A stretch of DNA of 64,000 nucleotides from CAYQSU01 sp964420325 (GTDB lineage Bacteria > Pseudomonadota > Alphaproteobacteria > Rhodospirillales > Defluviicoccaceae): NCBI GenBank assembly GCA_964420325.1, contig CAYQSU010000010.1, positions 6,447 through 70,446 on the forward strand, given 5' to 3'. Below, piece by piece: positions 37,349 to 47,045 of this stretch (positions are counted from its first letter, which is position 1; each line of letters starts with the position of its first letter). Position numbers and translations under genes: made by a program. The notes below the pieces were generated by a model that saw only the letters and a list, made by a program, of their open reading frames with translations, made no database searches and was not told where the DNA came from.

Positions 37349-37978
37349 CTATTGCGCGGTGGCCGGCGCCGGTCCGGCGGCGGCGAGCTGCCGCTCGATG
37401 ACGGCTCTGAAGGTTGTGAAATCGGCGGCGCCGGTGACGCGTTCGTCGTTGACGAAGAACGTCGGCGTCGAATGGATCTCGCGCGCCTGCGACGCCTCTT
37501 CGGCCTGCTTGCGGATGCCGATCATCAGCTTTCCGTTGTTGAGGCAGGCGCGGAAGTCGGCCTCCGTGAGACCCGCTCCGACCGCCACGCTTTCCAGGTC
37601 CTTGAGCGGTTTCTCGCTCCGCGCCCAGGTCGCCTGGCTCCGAAACAGCGCCTCGAGGACCTCGAAGTAGCGCTCGTTTTCGACGCATCGCGCCACCATC
37701 GCCGCGCCCAGCGCCAGCGTATCGAGGGGGAAGTCGTGGTACACCAGGCGGACCTTGCCGGTGGCCACGTAGGCCTCCTTGATCAGAGGCAGAGTCTCGC
37801 GATGGAACGAGGCACAGTGGGGGCAGGTCAGCGACGAGAACTCGACGAGCGTCACGGGCGCGTCCGGCGCGCCCAGCGAGCGCTCGGCGAGGAGCGGTTC
37901 AAGGGGATCGACCTCGGTTGCCGCGGCGGCCGAGCCGGTGATCACGCAAATGGCTAGAGCTTGTATCAAACGTCGCAA
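37349..37978 (-). CDS. DsbA-family periplasmic thiol-disulfide protein
   Basis: This is a thioredoxin-fold protein with the DsbA-type active site CPHC inside FSSLTCPHCASFH and the cis-Pro segment STPTFFVND. I place the start at TTG 37978, with GGAG 8 nt upstream. It then opens with RRLIQALAICVITGSAAAAT, a clean signal peptide, and totals 209 residues. The frame continues to 38101, but the added residues would bury the signal. It probably acts as an oxidant or isomerase in the periplasm. It sits between DUF721 and smc. Confidence 0.87.
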   Translation of the reverse strand: MRRLIQALAICVITGSAAAATEVDPLEPLLAERSLGAPDAPVTLVEFSSLTCPHCASFHRETLPLIKEAYVATGKVRLVYHDFPLDTLALGAAMVARCVENERYFEVLEALFRSQATWARSEKPLKDLESVAVGAGLTEADFRACLNNGKLMIGIRKQAEEASQAREIHSTPTFFVNDERVTGAADFTTFRAVIERQLAAAGPAPATAQ

Positions 37979-38057
37979 CGGAGGCTCTCCGTACACAAGA
38001 TGTTGAACGACTATAGTGAGGGACAACGGCGCCGACAAGCCTTCCCTGCGGGCCCGG

Positions 38058-38624
38058 TCACGGCGTGTCGCGGGCCTTCGCCGCGCCGGTCCCCTCACCA
38101 TCCGGACCCGCCGGCCGCCGGCCGATGACCGAGCGCCCGAACGAGTCGAGGGCGTCGCGGAGCTCGGGGTCTGCGACCACTGCCAGCACGCGGCCGAGCT
38201 CGGCCTCTTCGGTCCTGCTCAGAGGCCGTGGCGGCGCGACGTCTTGGCCGGGGCGCCGTGGAATCGGCCCGTGAACGAACTGCAGGCGGGCGATGGCGCC
38301 GTAGCCGAAGTAGGTGTTGACGCGCGCGATGAGCTCCGGCTGCAGATGCTGCAATTCGAGCGCAAGGCCGCCGCTGGCGACGCGGAGGCGGAGCGTGCCG
38401 CCGGTCCGACCGCGTGCCGGGAAGCTCACCTTCTCGGGCGTGCTAACCCTGGCGAGGTGATCGCCGACGATGGCCGGCCACTCGGCGACGAGTGCCGCGT
38501 CGGCGAACCCACGCCGCCGGAACAACGGGCTCGTGAGCCTGGTGACGGCCTCGGCAATGGCGCGGGGCTGGCGGGCGCCGGATCTCATGGCCTCGATCGC
38601 GGATGCTTGCGGTCCGGCCGACAT
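38058..38624 (-). CDS. DUF721 (DciA-like) protein
   Basis: This 188-residue protein contains the DUF721 core: FADAALVAEWPAIVG near residues 40-54, then LRLRVASGGLALELQHL and ELIARVNTYFG, which match the family's KH-like fold. Related DciA proteins help load the replicative helicase in bacteria lacking DnaC. The C-terminal third (after about 118) is Pro- and Arg-rich and probably disordered. It is divergent from mutY with a 17-nt gap, a conserved alphaproteobacterial pairing. Confidence 0.8.
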   Translation of the reverse strand: MSAGPQASAIEAMRSGARQPRAIAEAVTRLTSPLFRRRGFADAALVAEWPAIVGDHLARVSTPEKVSFPARGRTGGTLRLRVASGGLALELQHLQPELIARVNTYFGYGAIARLQFVHGPIPRRPGQDVAPPRPLSRTEEAELGRVLAVVADPELRDALDSFGRSVIGRRPAGPDGEGTGAAKARDTP

Positions 38625-38641
38625 GCTATGGAGTTCCGGTC

Positions 38642-39751
38642 ATGGGCACAACCGGCGAAGCACCCGATCAACCAAGCGTGAACGGGCTGAGGGAGCGGCT
38701 GCTCGCCTGGTACGAGGGCCATCGCCGGGATCTGCCATGGCGGGCGCATCCCGGCGACCGGCCCGACCCCTATGCGGTGTGGCTCAGCGAGATCATGCTG
38801 CAGCAGACCACGGTCGGCGCGGTACGGCCGTACTTCCAGGCGTTCATGGCCCGCTGGCCCAGCCTCCGGGATCTCGCCGCCGCCGGGCTCGATGACGTCC
38901 TCGTCGCCTGGCAGGGGCTCGGCTACTATTCCCGCGCCCGCCACCTCCATGCGTGCGCGCAGCGGCTCGTCGGACGGCACGCCGGCCAGTTCCCCGACGA
39001 CGAAGCGCACCTCCTAGAGCTCCCCGGCGTCGGCGCCTACACGGCGGCCGCCATCGCCGCCATCGCCTTCGGGCGGCCGGTCGTCCCGGTGGACGGCAAC
39101 GTGGTGCGGGTGCTGAGCCGCCTGGGCGCCGTGCCGACGCCGATGCCGCGCGCCAGAGGAAAGGTGGCGGTGCTGGCCCAGGCGTTCGCGTCGCCGATCC
39201 GGGCCGGCGATTTCGCCCAGGCACTGATGGACCTCGGAGCCACGGTGTGCCTGCCGCGACGGCCGCGGTGTTCGGTCTGCCCCTGGCGGGGCGACTGCCG
39301 GGCCTTCGGCGAAGGTCGGCCGGACGGCTATCCGATCCGGGCGCCACTGCGGCCGCGGCCGGAGCGACGGGGCGTGGCGTTCTGGGTCGAGCGCAGCGAT
39401 GGCGCCGTGCTCTTGCGCCGCCGGCCGGACCGGGGTCTGCTCGGCGGCATGATGGAGGTTCCGACCACCGCCTGGCGGGAGGAGCCGTGGAGTGATGCCG
39501 AAGCCGCAGGCGAGGCGCCGGTTGCGGCCACTTGGAGCCGCCTTGCCGGGACCGTCCGCCATACGTTCACCCACTTCCACCTGGAGCTCACGGTGCTGGC
39601 CGGCCGCGTCGGCGACGGCGCCGAAGCCGACGGCGTCTGGTGCCGGCCCGCGCGGTTCGCCGAGCAGGCCCTGCCGACGGTCATGAAGAAGGTGGCCCGG
39701 CACGCCGGCCTCGCGGCGCCGGCAAGCGGACGGGCAAATCACTTGTCGTAG
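38642..39751 (+). CDS. mutY: Adenine DNA glycosylase MutY
   Basis: MutY removes adenine mispaired with 8-oxoguanine. The 369-residue protein has an N-terminal helix-hairpin-helix glycosylase domain with Glu50 (SEIMLQQTTV) and Asp151 (VPVDGNVVRVL). A [4Fe-4S] cluster is built from C203, C210, C213 and C219. The C-terminal Nudix-like domain (about 235-355) recognises 8-oxoG and contains TFTHFHLELTV. ATG 38642 is preferred to a GTG-like start at 38603. The 3' end overlaps apt by 13 nt in convergent orientation. Confidence 0.95.
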   Translation: MGTTGEAPDQPSVNGLRERLLAWYEGHRRDLPWRAHPGDRPDPYAVWLSEIMLQQTTVGAVRPYFQAFMARWPSLRDLAAAGLDDVLVAWQGLGYYSRARHLHACAQRLVGRHAGQFPDDEAHLLELPGVGAYTAAAIAAIAFGRPVVPVDGNVVRVLSRLGAVPTPMPRARGKVAVLAQAFASPIRAGDFAQALMDLGATVCLPRRPRCSVCPWRGDCRAFGEGRPDGYPIRAPLRPRPERRGVAFWVERSDGAVLLRRRPDRGLLGGMMEVPTTAWREEPWSDAEAAGEAPVAATWSRLAGTVRHTFTHFHLELTVLAGRVGDGAEADGVWCRPARFAEQALPTVMKKVARHAGLAAPASGRANHLS

Positions 39752-40254
39752 CTGACCAGGCTCGTGAACGGGACGTCGAGGGCGGCGCGGCCGTTGAGGA
39801 AGGTGAGCTCGATGATGCAGGCGGCCCCGGCCACGATCGCGCCGGCACGCCGGAACAGATCGATTGCCGCCCGCATGGTGCCGCCGGTGGCGAGGAGGTC
39901 GTCGAGGATGACCACGCGCTGGCCGGGCTCGACGGCGTCATGCTGGATCTCGATGGTGTCGGTGCCGTACTCGAGTGCATACTCGTAGGGCAGGGTCCTT
40001 CCGGGCAGCTTGCCCTTCTTGCGGACCATCACGAAGCCGAGGCCGAGCTTGAGGGCGAGCGGCGCGGCGACCAGAAACCCTCGCGACTCGATGCCGGCGA
40101 GCAGATCCGGCTGGTGCCGGCTGATGGCCCTGGCCAGGCGGCCCATGGCGACGGACCAGGCGTCGGCGTGGGACAAGAGAGAAGAGATGTCGTAAAACAG
40201 GATGCCGGGCTTGGGGAAATCGGCGATGGTTCGGATATGGTCCCTGATGTCCAT
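39739..40254 (-). CDS. apt: Adenine phosphoribosyltransferase
   Basis: Apt salvages adenine to AMP with PRPP. The 171-residue protein starts MDIRDHIRTIADFPKPGILF and has GIESRGFLVAAPLA, a flexible-loop region RKKGKLPGRTLPYEYALEYG, and the PRPP-binding VVILDDLLATGGTM. ATG 40254 has AAGGAG 9 nt upstream; an in-frame upstream Met at 40284 is not supported. The last 13 nt overlap mutY on the other strand. Confidence 0.96.
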   Translation of the reverse strand: MDIRDHIRTIADFPKPGILFYDISSLLSHADAWSVAMGRLARAISRHQPDLLAGIESRGFLVAAPLALKLGLGFVMVRKKGKLPGRTLPYEYALEYGTDTIEIQHDAVEPGQRVVILDDLLATGGTMRAAIDLFRRAGAIVAGAACIIELTFLNGRAALDVPFTSLVSYDK

Positions 40255-40428
40255 GCGTCGCTGCTCCTTCCCTTGGCCGGCCACCGGGCGCGCATCCTAG
40301 CCGCCGCTGCCGGCGGTGACAAACGATCAAGACGGGGCACCCTTGATCGGCGCCCGCTCGCGGCCAGCCGTACCGGCCACTCGGCCTGGCGGGTTGCGCT
40401 CACCGGCCACCAAACGCTAGGCTGTTTG

Positions 40429-40448
40429 CAGCCAACGGCTTTTGGCTG
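40429..40448 (+). promoter_or_regulatory. Inverted repeat upstream of TAXI receptor gene
   Basis: CAGCCAA (40429-40435) and TTGGCTG (40442-40448) form a perfect 7-bp inverted repeat with a 6-nt centre, 34 nt before the first TAXI gene. It could be an operator or a leader hairpin. No regulator gene lies next to it. Confidence 0.35.
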
Positions 40449-40482
40449 GATCAACGCCCAATGGAAGGGAGGACCGCAGCGC

Positions 40483-41475
40483 ATGAAGAGAAACGTTGTC
40501 AAGGGATTGGGAGCGACCTTCCTGGTCGGTCTCACAGCCGCCCTCTTCGCACCGGCCGACCGCGCCGGGGCGGCCGAACAGAAGTTCATCACCATCGGCA
40601 CCGGCGGGGTCACCGGCGTCTATTATCCGGCCGGCGGTGCCATCTGCCGGCTCGTCAACAAGGGCCGCAAGGAGCACGGCATCCGCTGCTCGGTCGAGAG
40701 CACCGGCGGCTCCGTCTACAACGTCAACACCATCCGTGCCGGCGAGCTCGACATGGGTGTCGTCCAGTCGGACGTCCAGCACAAGGCCTACCACGGCGAG
40801 GGGACGTTCGCCGACCAAGGGCCGTTCAAGGAGCTGCGGGCGGTGTTCTCGCTCCATCCCGAGCCGTTCACCGTCGTCGCTCGCGCCGACGCCAAGATCA
40901 GGACGTTCGACGATCTGAAAGGCAAGCGGGTGAACATCGGCAACCCCGGCTCCGGACAGCGTGACACCATGGACGAGGTGATGCGGGCGAAGGGCTGGAC
41001 GACGGCCGACTTCACTCTCGCCTCCGAGCTCAAGTCGGCGGAACAGTCGGCCGCCCTCTGCGACAACAAGATCGACGCCATGGTGTTCACCGTCGGCCAC
41101 CCGAGCGGCTCGATCAAGGAGGCGACGACGTCCTGCGACAGCATCATCGTCGACGTTTCGGGCCCGGTGATCGACAAGCTGGTGCAGGACAACGCGTACT
41201 ACCGTCTCGCCGTCATTCCGGGCGGCATGTACCGCGGCACCGACGAGGACGTGAAGACGTTCGGTGTCGGCGCCACCTTCGTCAGCGCGACCAGCGTCCC
41301 GGAGGACGTCGTCTACCACGTCGTCAAGGCGGTGTTCGAGAACTTCGAGGACCTCACGAAGCTGCACCCCGCCTTCGAGACGCTGAAGAAGGAGGAGATG
41401 ACCAAGGACGGCCTGTCAGCGCCCCTCCACGACGGCGCGGCGAAGTACTACAAGGAAGCGGGCCTGATGAAGTAG
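40483..41475 (+). CDS. TAXI-family TRAP transporter solute receptor
   Basis: The 330-residue protein has a signal peptide (cleavage near residue 31, after AGAA) and the TAXI-family N-terminus ITIGTGGVTGVYYPAGGAIC. Later blocks DMGVVQSDVQ, LKGKRVNIGNPGSGQRDTM and LHDGAAKYYKEAG are also characteristic. TAXI receptors deliver small organic acids such as glutamate or 2-oxoglutarate to a TRAP permease; the ligand here is unknown. GGGAGG lies 10 nt before the ATG. The permease is encoded two genes downstream. Confidence 0.93.
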   Translation: MKRNVVKGLGATFLVGLTAALFAPADRAGAAEQKFITIGTGGVTGVYYPAGGAICRLVNKGRKEHGIRCSVESTGGSVYNVNTIRAGELDMGVVQSDVQHKAYHGEGTFADQGPFKELRAVFSLHPEPFTVVARADAKIRTFDDLKGKRVNIGNPGSGQRDTMDEVMRAKGWTTADFTLASELKSAEQSAALCDNKIDAMVFTVGHPSGSIKEATTSCDSIIVDVSGPVIDKLVQDNAYYRLAVIPGGMYRGTDEDVKTFGVGATFVSATSVPEDVVYHVVKAVFENFEDLTKLHPAFETLKKEEMTKDGLSAPLHDGAAKYYKEAGLMK

Positions 41476-41485
41476 AGGTTCCCGG

Positions 41486-41510
41486 GGGAACGGCCGCGGC
41501 CGCCGTTCCC
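41486..41510 (+). terminator. GC hairpin between the two TAXI genes
   Basis: GGGAACGGC (41486-41494) pairs perfectly with GCCGTTCCC (41502-41510), leaving a 7-nt loop, 10 nt after the stop of the first TAXI gene. There is no T-run, so it is more likely an RNA-stabilising or partial-attenuation hairpin that raises receptor levels over permease. Confidence 0.4.
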
Positions 41511-41576
41511 TCGCCGTCCTGGGGCCCGCCCGCAATCCGGCGTCAAGAGCGGGTCGCGGGCGGTCGGGAGGTGGCC

Positions 41577-42539
41577 ATGGAACGGTTCGCGCGATGGCTG
41601 GCGATCCTGGTCTTCGCACTCGGCACGCTCACTGCCGCGCCGAGCCTCGCTGCCGACATCGTGATCGGATCGGGTGACCCGGAGAGCATCCATCACCAGA
41701 CGGCGCGGGCGCTGTGCCGGCTCGTCAACCGCCGGGTCGAGGGGGTACGCTGCTCGGTGCGCCCGACGTCCGGCTCCGAGTTCAATCTCGAGAACGTTCG
41801 CGGCGGTGCGCTCGACCTCGGCCTGGCGCTGTCGGACACGGTCCATCATGCCGTCAACAGGAGCGGCGCTTTCAGGTTCCAGGACACGGACTTCGCCACT
41901 CTCCGGTCGCTGTTCTCGCTGCAGGCCGAGCCCCTCGTCGTGGTCGTCGGGCCCGGCGCCCGCGTCGCCACGGTCGCCGACCTCAGGGGGCTCCGGGTGA
42001 ACGTCGGCAGCCCGGGGTCCCGGCAGAGCGCCCTGATGGGTCTTGCCCTCGAGGCGGCCGGCCTCGACCGGGCCGACTTCGCACTGATCGAGGAGCTGCC
42101 GCGCTCCCAGCAGTGGCTGGCACTGTGCCACGGACGCATCGATGCCGCGGCGTTCGTCGGCGCGCATCCCGATTCGGAGCTGGAGCGGGTGGTGCAGCTC
42201 TGCGACGCGTCGGTCGCCGGACTGCCGCCGGCCATGGCCGAGACGATCATCGCCGGACGACCGGAGCTGCTCGGGCTCGAGCTGCCGGCGCACGCCTATG
42301 CGGGCCAGTACCGGCCGGTGCCGAGCATCGGTGCGCGGCTGACGGTGGTCGCCTCGCGCGACCTGGACGAAGGGATCGCGTACGCGATCGTCAAGGCGGT
42401 GTTCGTCGACCTCGACACGCTGCGAACGATGCATCCGACGCTTCGCGACCTGTCCGCCGAGACGATGCGGCGGCGGGGGCTTGCGGCGCCCCTGCACGAA
42501 GGGGCGAGACGCTTCTATGCGGAACGGGGCCTGATGTGA
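41577..42539 (+). CDS. Second, divergent TAXI-type receptor
   Basis: This 320-residue protein has a signal peptide (cleavage near residue 26, SLAA) and aligns in order with the first TAXI receptor: ALCRLVNR, DLGLALSDTVHHAVN, LRGLRVNVGSPGSRQSALM, AAPLHEGARRFYAERGLM. The ligand-site segment that reads GTGGVTGVYYPAGGA in the first copy is here GSGDPESIHHQTARA, so the GVYYP motif is lost. It may bind a different solute or act as an accessory. ATG 41577 has GGGAGG 5 nt upstream. It is followed by the permease 70 nt on. Confidence 0.85.
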   Translation: MERFARWLAILVFALGTLTAAPSLAADIVIGSGDPESIHHQTARALCRLVNRRVEGVRCSVRPTSGSEFNLENVRGGALDLGLALSDTVHHAVNRSGAFRFQDTDFATLRSLFSLQAEPLVVVVGPGARVATVADLRGLRVNVGSPGSRQSALMGLALEAAGLDRADFALIEELPRSQQWLALCHGRIDAAAFVGAHPDSELERVVQLCDASVAGLPPAMAETIIAGRPELLGLELPAHAYAGQYRPVPSIGARLTVVASRDLDEGIAYAIVKAVFVDLDTLRTMHPTLRDLSAETMRRRGLAAPLHEGARRFYAERGLM

Positions 42540-42609
42540 CCGCGGGCGGGCGCAGGCTGCCCGACTTGGCGAGGCGACGGGGGTCGGGGCATAGGCAGGG
42601 GCACGACTG

Positions 42610-45210
<2,601 letters not shown>

Positions 45211-45231
45211 ACGAGGGGTGAGGGGCTCCCG

Positions 45232-46101
45232 ATGTACAAGGATATTCTGCTGCCCGTGGATCTCGTTCACGAGAGCTCGTGGTCGAAGGCGCTCGGGGTG
45301 GCGATCGCCCGCGCCAAGGCATTCGGGGCCCGGCTCCACGTCCTCGCCGTCGTGCCCGATTACGGCTTTCCGTACGTTGCCCAGTTCTTCCCCGCCGACT
45401 ACGGGGACAAGGCCCTCGCGGCCGCCGACCAGCGCCTGCACGCCTTCGTCCGCGAGCACGTGCCGGAGGAGGTCCCGGTCCAGCATGTCGTCGCCCACGG
45501 CGGCATCTATGACCAGATCCTGCGCGTCGCCGAGGACGTCGGCACCGATCTCATCGTCATGGCGTCCCATCGCCCGGAGATGCAGGACTACCTGCTCGGA
45601 TCCAACGCCGACCGGGTGGTGCGGCATGCCCCCCTGTCGGTGCTCGTCGTGCGCGGCGAACCGCGTCCGGTCCTGTTCGAGAGCATTCTGGTTCCGGTCG
45701 ATCTCCACCACGAGAGCTCGTGGCGGACGGCGCTACCGGTGGCGATCGAGGAGTGCCGCCTCGGCGCTTCCCGGCTGGACGTCATGACCGTGGTGCCGGC
45801 GTTCGATCTGGCGATGGTCGGACAGCTCTACCCGGAGACCTACGAAAAAAGAACGCTCGAGCACGCCGAGAACGCCTTGCGTGCGCTCGTGCGCGAACAC
45901 GTACCGGAGGAGATCGAGCCGCAGACGATCGTCGCCCGCGGCACGATCTACCAGGAGATCCTCAAGGTCGCCGAGGCCAAGAGCTGCGATCTGATCGTCA
46001 TGGCCTCGCACCGGCCGGAGCTCAAGGACTTCCTCATCGGTCCCAATGCCGCCCGCGTCGTGCGCCACGCCGCCTGCTCGGTGCTGGTGGTGCGGCGCTA
46101 G
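45232..46101 (+). CDS. Tandem universal stress protein (UspA-like)
   Basis: The 289-residue protein consists of two similar Usp domains (about 1-143 and 146-289). Each opens with a strand ending in PVDL.HESSW and closes with RVVRHA..SVLVVR. The ATP-binding signature G-x2-G-x9-G-S/T is absent in both; the corresponding segments read GSNADRVVRHA and GPNAARVVRHA. It lies 21 nt after the TRAP permease, reminiscent of the TeaD regulator of the ectoine TRAP system. A role in regulating the transporter is inferred. Confidence 0.9.
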   Translation: MYKDILLPVDLVHESSWSKALGVAIARAKAFGARLHVLAVVPDYGFPYVAQFFPADYGDKALAAADQRLHAFVREHVPEEVPVQHVVAHGGIYDQILRVAEDVGTDLIVMASHRPEMQDYLLGSNADRVVRHAPLSVLVVRGEPRPVLFESILVPVDLHHESSWRTALPVAIEECRLGASRLDVMTVVPAFDLAMVGQLYPETYEKRTLEHAENALRALVREHVPEEIEPQTIVARGTIYQEILKVAEAKSCDLIVMASHRPELKDFLIGPNAARVVRHAACSVLVVRR

Positions 46102-46113
46102 CCGGCGGCCGGC

Positions 46114-46503
46114 CTACTTAACCGTCTTCAGGTACTCGATGACGGCGGCGCGCTCGTCTTCCTTGGGCAGCTTGAAGGTCATGGCGGTGGTCTTGTTGGC
46201 GGTGTGGGTTTCCACGAAGGCCTTGGGATCGGCGAGGTACTCGTCGAGCAGCTTGTCGTCCCACACGAACTCGGCGCCCACCAGCCCCTTGTAGCGCTTG
46301 AAGTCGGTCGAGCCGGCCTTGTTGCCGAAGACGCCGAAGAGGGACGGCCCGGTCTTGTGCTGGCCCTGCTCGACCGTGTGGCAGGCCCTGCACTTCTTCT
46401 TGTAGACGTCCTCTCCCGCCGCAACGTCGGCGGCGAGCTCCGGCCCGCTGGCGAGGCTCGCGGCTGCAGCAAGACCGATCGCGATCAGGAACTTCGGTTT
46501 CAT
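46114..46503 (-). CDS. Class I c-type cytochrome (c2-like)
   Basis: This 129-residue precursor has a signal peptide (cleavage near residue 25, after ELAA), the haem-binding CRACH (38-42), and Met108 in TTAMTFKLP as the likely sixth ligand. The KTGPSLFGVFG and KGLVGAEFVWDD segments resemble cytochrome c2. It would carry electrons in the periplasm. It converges on the uspA gene with a 12-nt gap and lies 111 nt downstream of the His-rich gene. Confidence 0.92.
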   Translation of the reverse strand: MKPKFLIAIGLAAAASLASGPELAADVAAGEDVYKKKCRACHTVEQGQHKTGPSLFGVFGNKAGSTDFKRYKGLVGAEFVWDDKLLDEYLADPKAFVETHTANKTTAMTFKLPKEDERAAVIEYLKTVK

Positions 46504-46614
46504 GGCCACCTTCTCCCGTGAGTGACGTGGTTGAGTTCTCTGTGCAGGTGCACAATAACCGCCAGGCAACCAATCTGCAATATCGGGTTGGCCCGATCCC
46601 ATGCCGCCTGGCGC

Positions 46615-46881
46615 TCAACCGTGGTCGTGGAGGTGCGGCTCCAGGGCTTCAGGCGGGTGCCGGTGATCGTGGGGTTTCTGGTCGTGCTTGTCGTGGTCGT
46701 GCTGATGGCTGTGCTCGCCCTCCGCGTGCTGGTGCGGATGGGCGTGCTGGTGCGCATGCGGATGGAAATGGCTGTGCGTATGCTCGTGGCTGTGGACCAC
46801 CTCGCCGTGCCGATGTTCGTGCCGGTGCGTATGGCTGTGCGGGTGCTCGTGGACATGCTTGTGCTCGTGGTGACCGCGCAT
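46615..46881 (-). CDS. Extremely histidine-rich small protein
   Basis: The 88-residue product contains 35 histidines, mostly as alternating x-His pairs (for example HSHTHRHEHRHG and HPHAHQHAHPHQHA). GAGGAG lies 7 nt before ATG 46881, a strong ribosome site. The opposite strand reads as a Val/Met/Leu-rich frame because CAC and CAT complement GTG and ATG, so the minus-strand frame is preferred. Histidine repeats bind Ni, Zn, Cu or Co, so metal storage or a chaperone role is inferred. No membrane segment, signal or known domain is visible. Confidence 0.65.
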   Translation of the reverse strand: MRGHHEHKHVHEHPHSHTHRHEHRHGEVVHSHEHTHSHFHPHAHQHAHPHQHAEGEHSHQHDHDKHDQKPHDHRHPPEALEPHLHDHG

Positions 46882-47015
46882 CACCGATCTCCTCGCCGCA
46901 GGTGAACAACGCCTCCGACGCCGTGGACCTGGCGGCACCAAGACCGTTGCCGATGGCGCGGACTTCTGCCAAACCAGCGCGGGCGCAAGGGCGTCCTTGC
47001 CGCCTTGAGCTTCGA

Positions 47016-47045
47016 ATCATAACGCGCGATCGGGCTCGCCGCCAA
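47016..47045 (-). promoter_or_regulatory. Candidate promoter of the His-rich gene
   Basis: On the minus strand, TTGGCG (47045-47040) and TATGAT (47021-47016) are 18 bp apart. The -10 is close to consensus. The -35 box reaches into the start codon of the divergent antiporter gene. The leader to the His-rich ATG would be about 125 nt. Confidence 0.4.

Noticed and set aside
46522..46905. Plus-strand Val/Met/Leu-rich frame that looks like a membrane protein
   Set aside because: It is the complement of the His codons (CAC to GTG, CAT to ATG) of the His-rich gene and lacks a supported start.
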